From: an uncultured Porphyromonadaceae bacterium
Lineage (GTDB): Bacteria; Bacteroidota; Bacteroidia; Bacteroidales; Muribaculaceae
NCBI GenBank assembly: GCA_947176615.1
Contig: CAMWRO010000131.1
Span: 1 to 7,879, forward strand
DNA length: 7,879 nt
Direction: 5' to 3'
Under the pieces are notes generated by a model. The model was not told the DNA's origin. It made no database searches and worked only from the letters and a program-made list of their open reading frames with translations. This document shows, piece after piece, positions 5,779-7,879 of this stretch (position 1 is the stretch's first letter; each line of letters begins with the position of its first letter). Made by a program: the position numbers and the translations under genes.

Positions 5779-7208
5779 AATCGAGCTTTTTTGAAACTGT
5801 CAATCACTACATTTCGATATTTTAGATATATAGGATTGGGGAATATTTCCATTAGTGCGATAAAACAAAAAGAATAGGCCGTTATGCATAGAATGCAATT
5901 GAAAACAGGATAAATTACCGGATTCCAAAATCTGTAGCCTATCGCGGTAATAAGGAACGAGACAATAGGAATGGGGAGTAGTTTCAATCCCGATAGGAAA
6001 ACTCTGAATTTAGAAGTGGATTCTAACCGACAGTAGAAAACAGCATGTATTACCATTATTACCAGTGCGACTATCGCCTGACTCCAAGCAACGGGCAGAA
6101 GTCCGTATGGGAAAGCGATATATAGGGCAACGAGCTGAAGCAAAACTTCTACAATCGTCAGGTTCCTGATAAGATTTGTGCGGTTATGAAGCTTCATGAC
6201 TGTCTGAAAAAACAGCTTTAAGGACATTGCAACCCCGAGGACGACTAATATTCTGAAAACAGGAATTGCCGAGTCCCACTCTCCGCCAAATAGAAGTCTA
6301 AACCCCGGCGAAGACAGAAGAATCAATAAAAGCCCCGCAGTACAGTTTAATAAGACCAGCCATTGGAACATTTCTTCCACCAGTATTTTACGGCGGTCGG
6401 GATCCGGCTCGTTTGCCGCCACGGCAAAAAAAGGCCAGTTGAAAATTGATTCAGTGAGTCCAAACGGTACTTCTTCCATTTTTTGTGCCTGAGAGTATAT
6501 ACCGGCTGAAGTTGCCGACTGCTTTCCAAGAGCAGTCGTACTGATATATTTGCTGATCGTATTAAGCACATAAGCCCACATCAGATTGATTCCATATTGA
6601 AATAACTCTTTAAAGGACTTCATGCTGAATGCGATTTTGGGAATCCATCGTGATGCGATAATGTAAAAGACTGTCATAAAAACAGACAGGAAGATGCGGC
6701 AGGAAACAATACCCCAATAAGAGTAACCTTTAATGGCAAGAATTATTCCGAGAGTGACAGCACTTAGATTCGCGGAGATTCTCACGATGCACATTTTCTT
6801 TATATCAAGCTCTTTGCGCATACGGGTTTCTTGCGTGAACCCGAGAGTATTGATGAAGAAACAGATGCCGATTGCCCACATTATCCCGACCAATTCCTCA
6901 TGATCAAAATAATCTGCAACATAATCGGCTCCGAATATAAATGCGGCACAAAAGACTAATCCCATAAACGCGTTAAACACAAATACAGTGGAATAGTCAA
7001 GTTCGGTCGGATGTTGTTTGTTAATCAAACCGTCACTGAGACCACACCCGGAAGTATTATAGGCAATCCCTGTGAAAATTGCCACCATAGCAAGTAGTCC
7101 GAAATCAAACGGGGTCAGCAACCGCGCCAGCACGATGTTTCCTGTAAAGGTTATTACTGTCGTGCCGATGCGGTCTATTGCCATCCATTTGTAGACTCCT
7201 TTAGCCAT
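5775..7208 (-). CDS. wzx: Wzx-type polysaccharide flippase (MOP/WzxC-like)
   Basis: This 477-residue inner-membrane protein has about twelve to fourteen hydrophobic segments and no soluble domain. The N-terminus matches the polysaccharide-biosynthesis flippase family well: GNIVLARLLTPFDFGLLAMV, followed by a G-L-S-D-G-L-I segment and then NKQHPTELDYSTVFVFN. A basic stretch (TRMRKELDIKK) lies in a cytoplasmic loop, and QKMEEVPFGLTESIF follows in the middle. The length is normal for the family. By family knowledge it moves undecaprenyl-linked repeat units across the inner membrane for the polymerase encoded next. It starts 17 bases after the autokinase stop codon and ends with an ATGA overlap with the polymerase gene, so these genes are very probably one transcript and translationally coupled. 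No Shine-Dalgarno sequence is visible before the ATG, as usual in Bacteroidetes. Confidence 0.92.
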   Translation of the reverse strand: MAKGVYKWMAIDRIGTTVITFTGNIVLARLLTPFDFGLLAMVAIFTGIAYNTSGCGLSDGLINKQHPTELDYSTVFVFNAFMGLVFCAAFIFGADYVADYFDHEELVGIMWAIGICFFINTLGFTQETRMRKELDIKKMCIVRISANLSAVTLGIILAIKGYSYWGIVSCRIFLSVFMTVFYIIASRWIPKIAFSMKSFKELFQYGINLMWAYVLNTISKYISTTALGKQSATSAGIYSQAQKMEEVPFGLTESIFNWPFFAVAANEPDPDRRKILVEEMFQWLVLLNCTAGLLLILLSSPGFRLLFGGEWDSAIPVFRILVVLGVAMSLKLFFQTVMKLHNRTNLIRNLTIVEVLLQLVALYIAFPYGLLPVAWSQAIVALVIMVIHAVFYCRLESTSKFRVFLSGLKLLPIPIVSFLITAIGYRFWNPVIYPVFNCILCITAYSFCFIALMEIFPNPIYLKYRNVVIDSFKKARL

Positions 7209-7225
7209 ATTTTGCAGAGGTGTAA

Positions 7226-7879
7226 TCAGTCCTCGGTTTTCCGGCCGTAGCCGTAGCCATAACCTTTGCGGGCCTTGGTGCCGTTAATTACAAGAGTCAT
7301 CTTTTTCAATCGATTTTCTTCATATAGATGATTGAAGAAATCAACTTCTTTGGTGGTAGAGTATTCGGCGCGGCAGACGTAGACTGTGGCATCGCTTATG
7401 CGCACGAGCGAGAATGTGTCGCTGACCATGCCGACGGGGGCAGAGTCCACGATAATGAAGTCATACATTTCTCTAAGTGACTCAAAAAGATGATCGACTT
7501 TTTCCTCATTAAGAAGCTCGGCAGGGTTGGGGGGAATAGGACCGCCCACGATGATGTCCATGCCGTTGTTGAGAGGGTTCTTCATAATGATGTCGTCAAT
7601 CGACACTTGGTCGCTTGAAAGGTATTCGGTTATACCGCGGTGGGGCGGGAGGTCAAGATATTCGGCCAGTTTCGGGTTGCGGATATCAAGTCCGACAAGC
7701 AGTACCTTTTTGCGATCCAGTGCAAGGGTCGATGCGAGATTGGATGACACAAACGACTTGCCTTCGCCCGAGACAGTCGACGTGACAAGGATAACCTTGT
7801 CGTCCCGTCGATTGAGAATGAAACTGAGGTTGGTGCGTATGAGGCGGAATAGTTCGCAGACAGAGGAACTATTGTTGGA
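7226..7879 (-). CDS. wzc: Wzc-like polysaccharide tyrosine autokinase (BY-kinase), C-terminal part
   Basis: The frame is open to the right edge, so 217 C-terminal residues are visible and the start lies beyond the window. The GTG at 7750 is only an internal valine codon (V44 of the fragment). The fragment is the BY-kinase domain: ELFRLIRTNLSFI leads to the Walker A motif STVSGEGKS (34-42), the second Walker motif VLLVGLDIRNP (59-69, with D65), GGPIPPNPAELL (112-123), and Walker B FIIVDSAP (141-148). The tail carries three tyrosines alternating with glycine (Y207, Y209, Y211), the expected autophosphorylation cluster. The membrane-spanning Wzz-type part should lie upstream outside the window. 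The protein controls chain length and export of the capsule or exopolysaccharide with Wza- and Wzx/Wzy-type partners. It precedes the flippase by 17 bases in the same direction. Confidence 0.93.
   Translation of the reverse strand, partial: SNNSSSVCELFRLIRTNLSFILNRRDDKVILVTSTVSGEGKSFVSSNLASTLALDRKKVLLVGLDIRNPKLAEYLDLPPHRGITEYLSSDQVSIDDIIMKNPLNNGMDIIVGGPIPPNPAELLNEEKVDHLFESLREMYDFIIVDSAPVGMVSDTFSLVRISDATVYVCRAEYSTTKEVDFFNHLYEENRLKKMTLVINGTKARKGYGYGYGRKTED

Noticed and set aside
7748..7750. GTG as start codon of the autokinase
   Set aside because: The frame stays open upstream to the window edge and encodes the Walker A motif STVSGEGKS just before it, so the GTG is an internal valine codon.

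Overview
The window looks like a chromosomal piece of a member of the Bacteroidales, plausibly a gut Muribaculaceae-type organism. The evidence is a promoter box of the Bacteroidetes form (TAnnTTTG) in front of an A-rich leader, start codons without clear Shine-Dalgarno sequences, and Bacteroidetes-style versions of the protein families. The family-level placement is inference only. Genes are tightly packed, and no RNA gene, CRISPR array or insertion sequence is visible.

Left part (1-2174, plus strand). The window opens inside the C-terminus of an M3-family metallopeptidase. Fifteen bases later comes a small regulator of unusual build: an N-terminal HMA-like metal-binding domain (CxxC) joined to an AraC-type DNA-binding domain. 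After a 91-base gap holding a perfect 9-bp inverted repeat and a Bacteroidetes -7 box comes an ArsP/SO_0444-type metal efflux permease. That permease ends in a His-rich linker and its own HMA domain (GMACVHC). Regulator and permease together read as a self-contained metal-sensing and export module, probably for copper, zinc or a similar soft metal. The metal is not determinable from sequence alone.

Right part (2185-7879, minus strand). This is the promoter-distal end of a capsule or exopolysaccharide operon. In transcription order it holds a BY-type tyrosine autokinase (Wzc-like, its start lies beyond the window), a Wzx-type flippase, a Wzy-type polymerase, and two GT-B glycosyltransferases. 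The genes are coupled by an ATGA overlap (Wzx/Wzy), a 26-base overlap (Wzy/first glycosyltransferase) and a second ATGA overlap (between the glycosyltransferases). Together they are the flipping, polymerising, chain-length-controlling and sugar-adding parts of a Wzx/Wzy pathway. Individual 60-base lines I counted in this half fall as low as about 27% G+C, against 55-60% in lines of the permease gene, as is common for exchanged polysaccharide cassettes.

The two halves converge with only 10 bases between stop codons. The clear intrinsic terminator for the metal-export unit lies inside the coding sequence of the last glycosyltransferase. The most interesting points are the predicted HMA-AraC regulatory circuit with its palindrome-containing promoter, the terminator embedded in an opposing gene, and the second glycosyltransferase, which lacks the usual EX7E glutamate. 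I did not find an obviously new multi-gene system. The HMA-AraC/HMA-permease pair is the best candidate for something little characterised.
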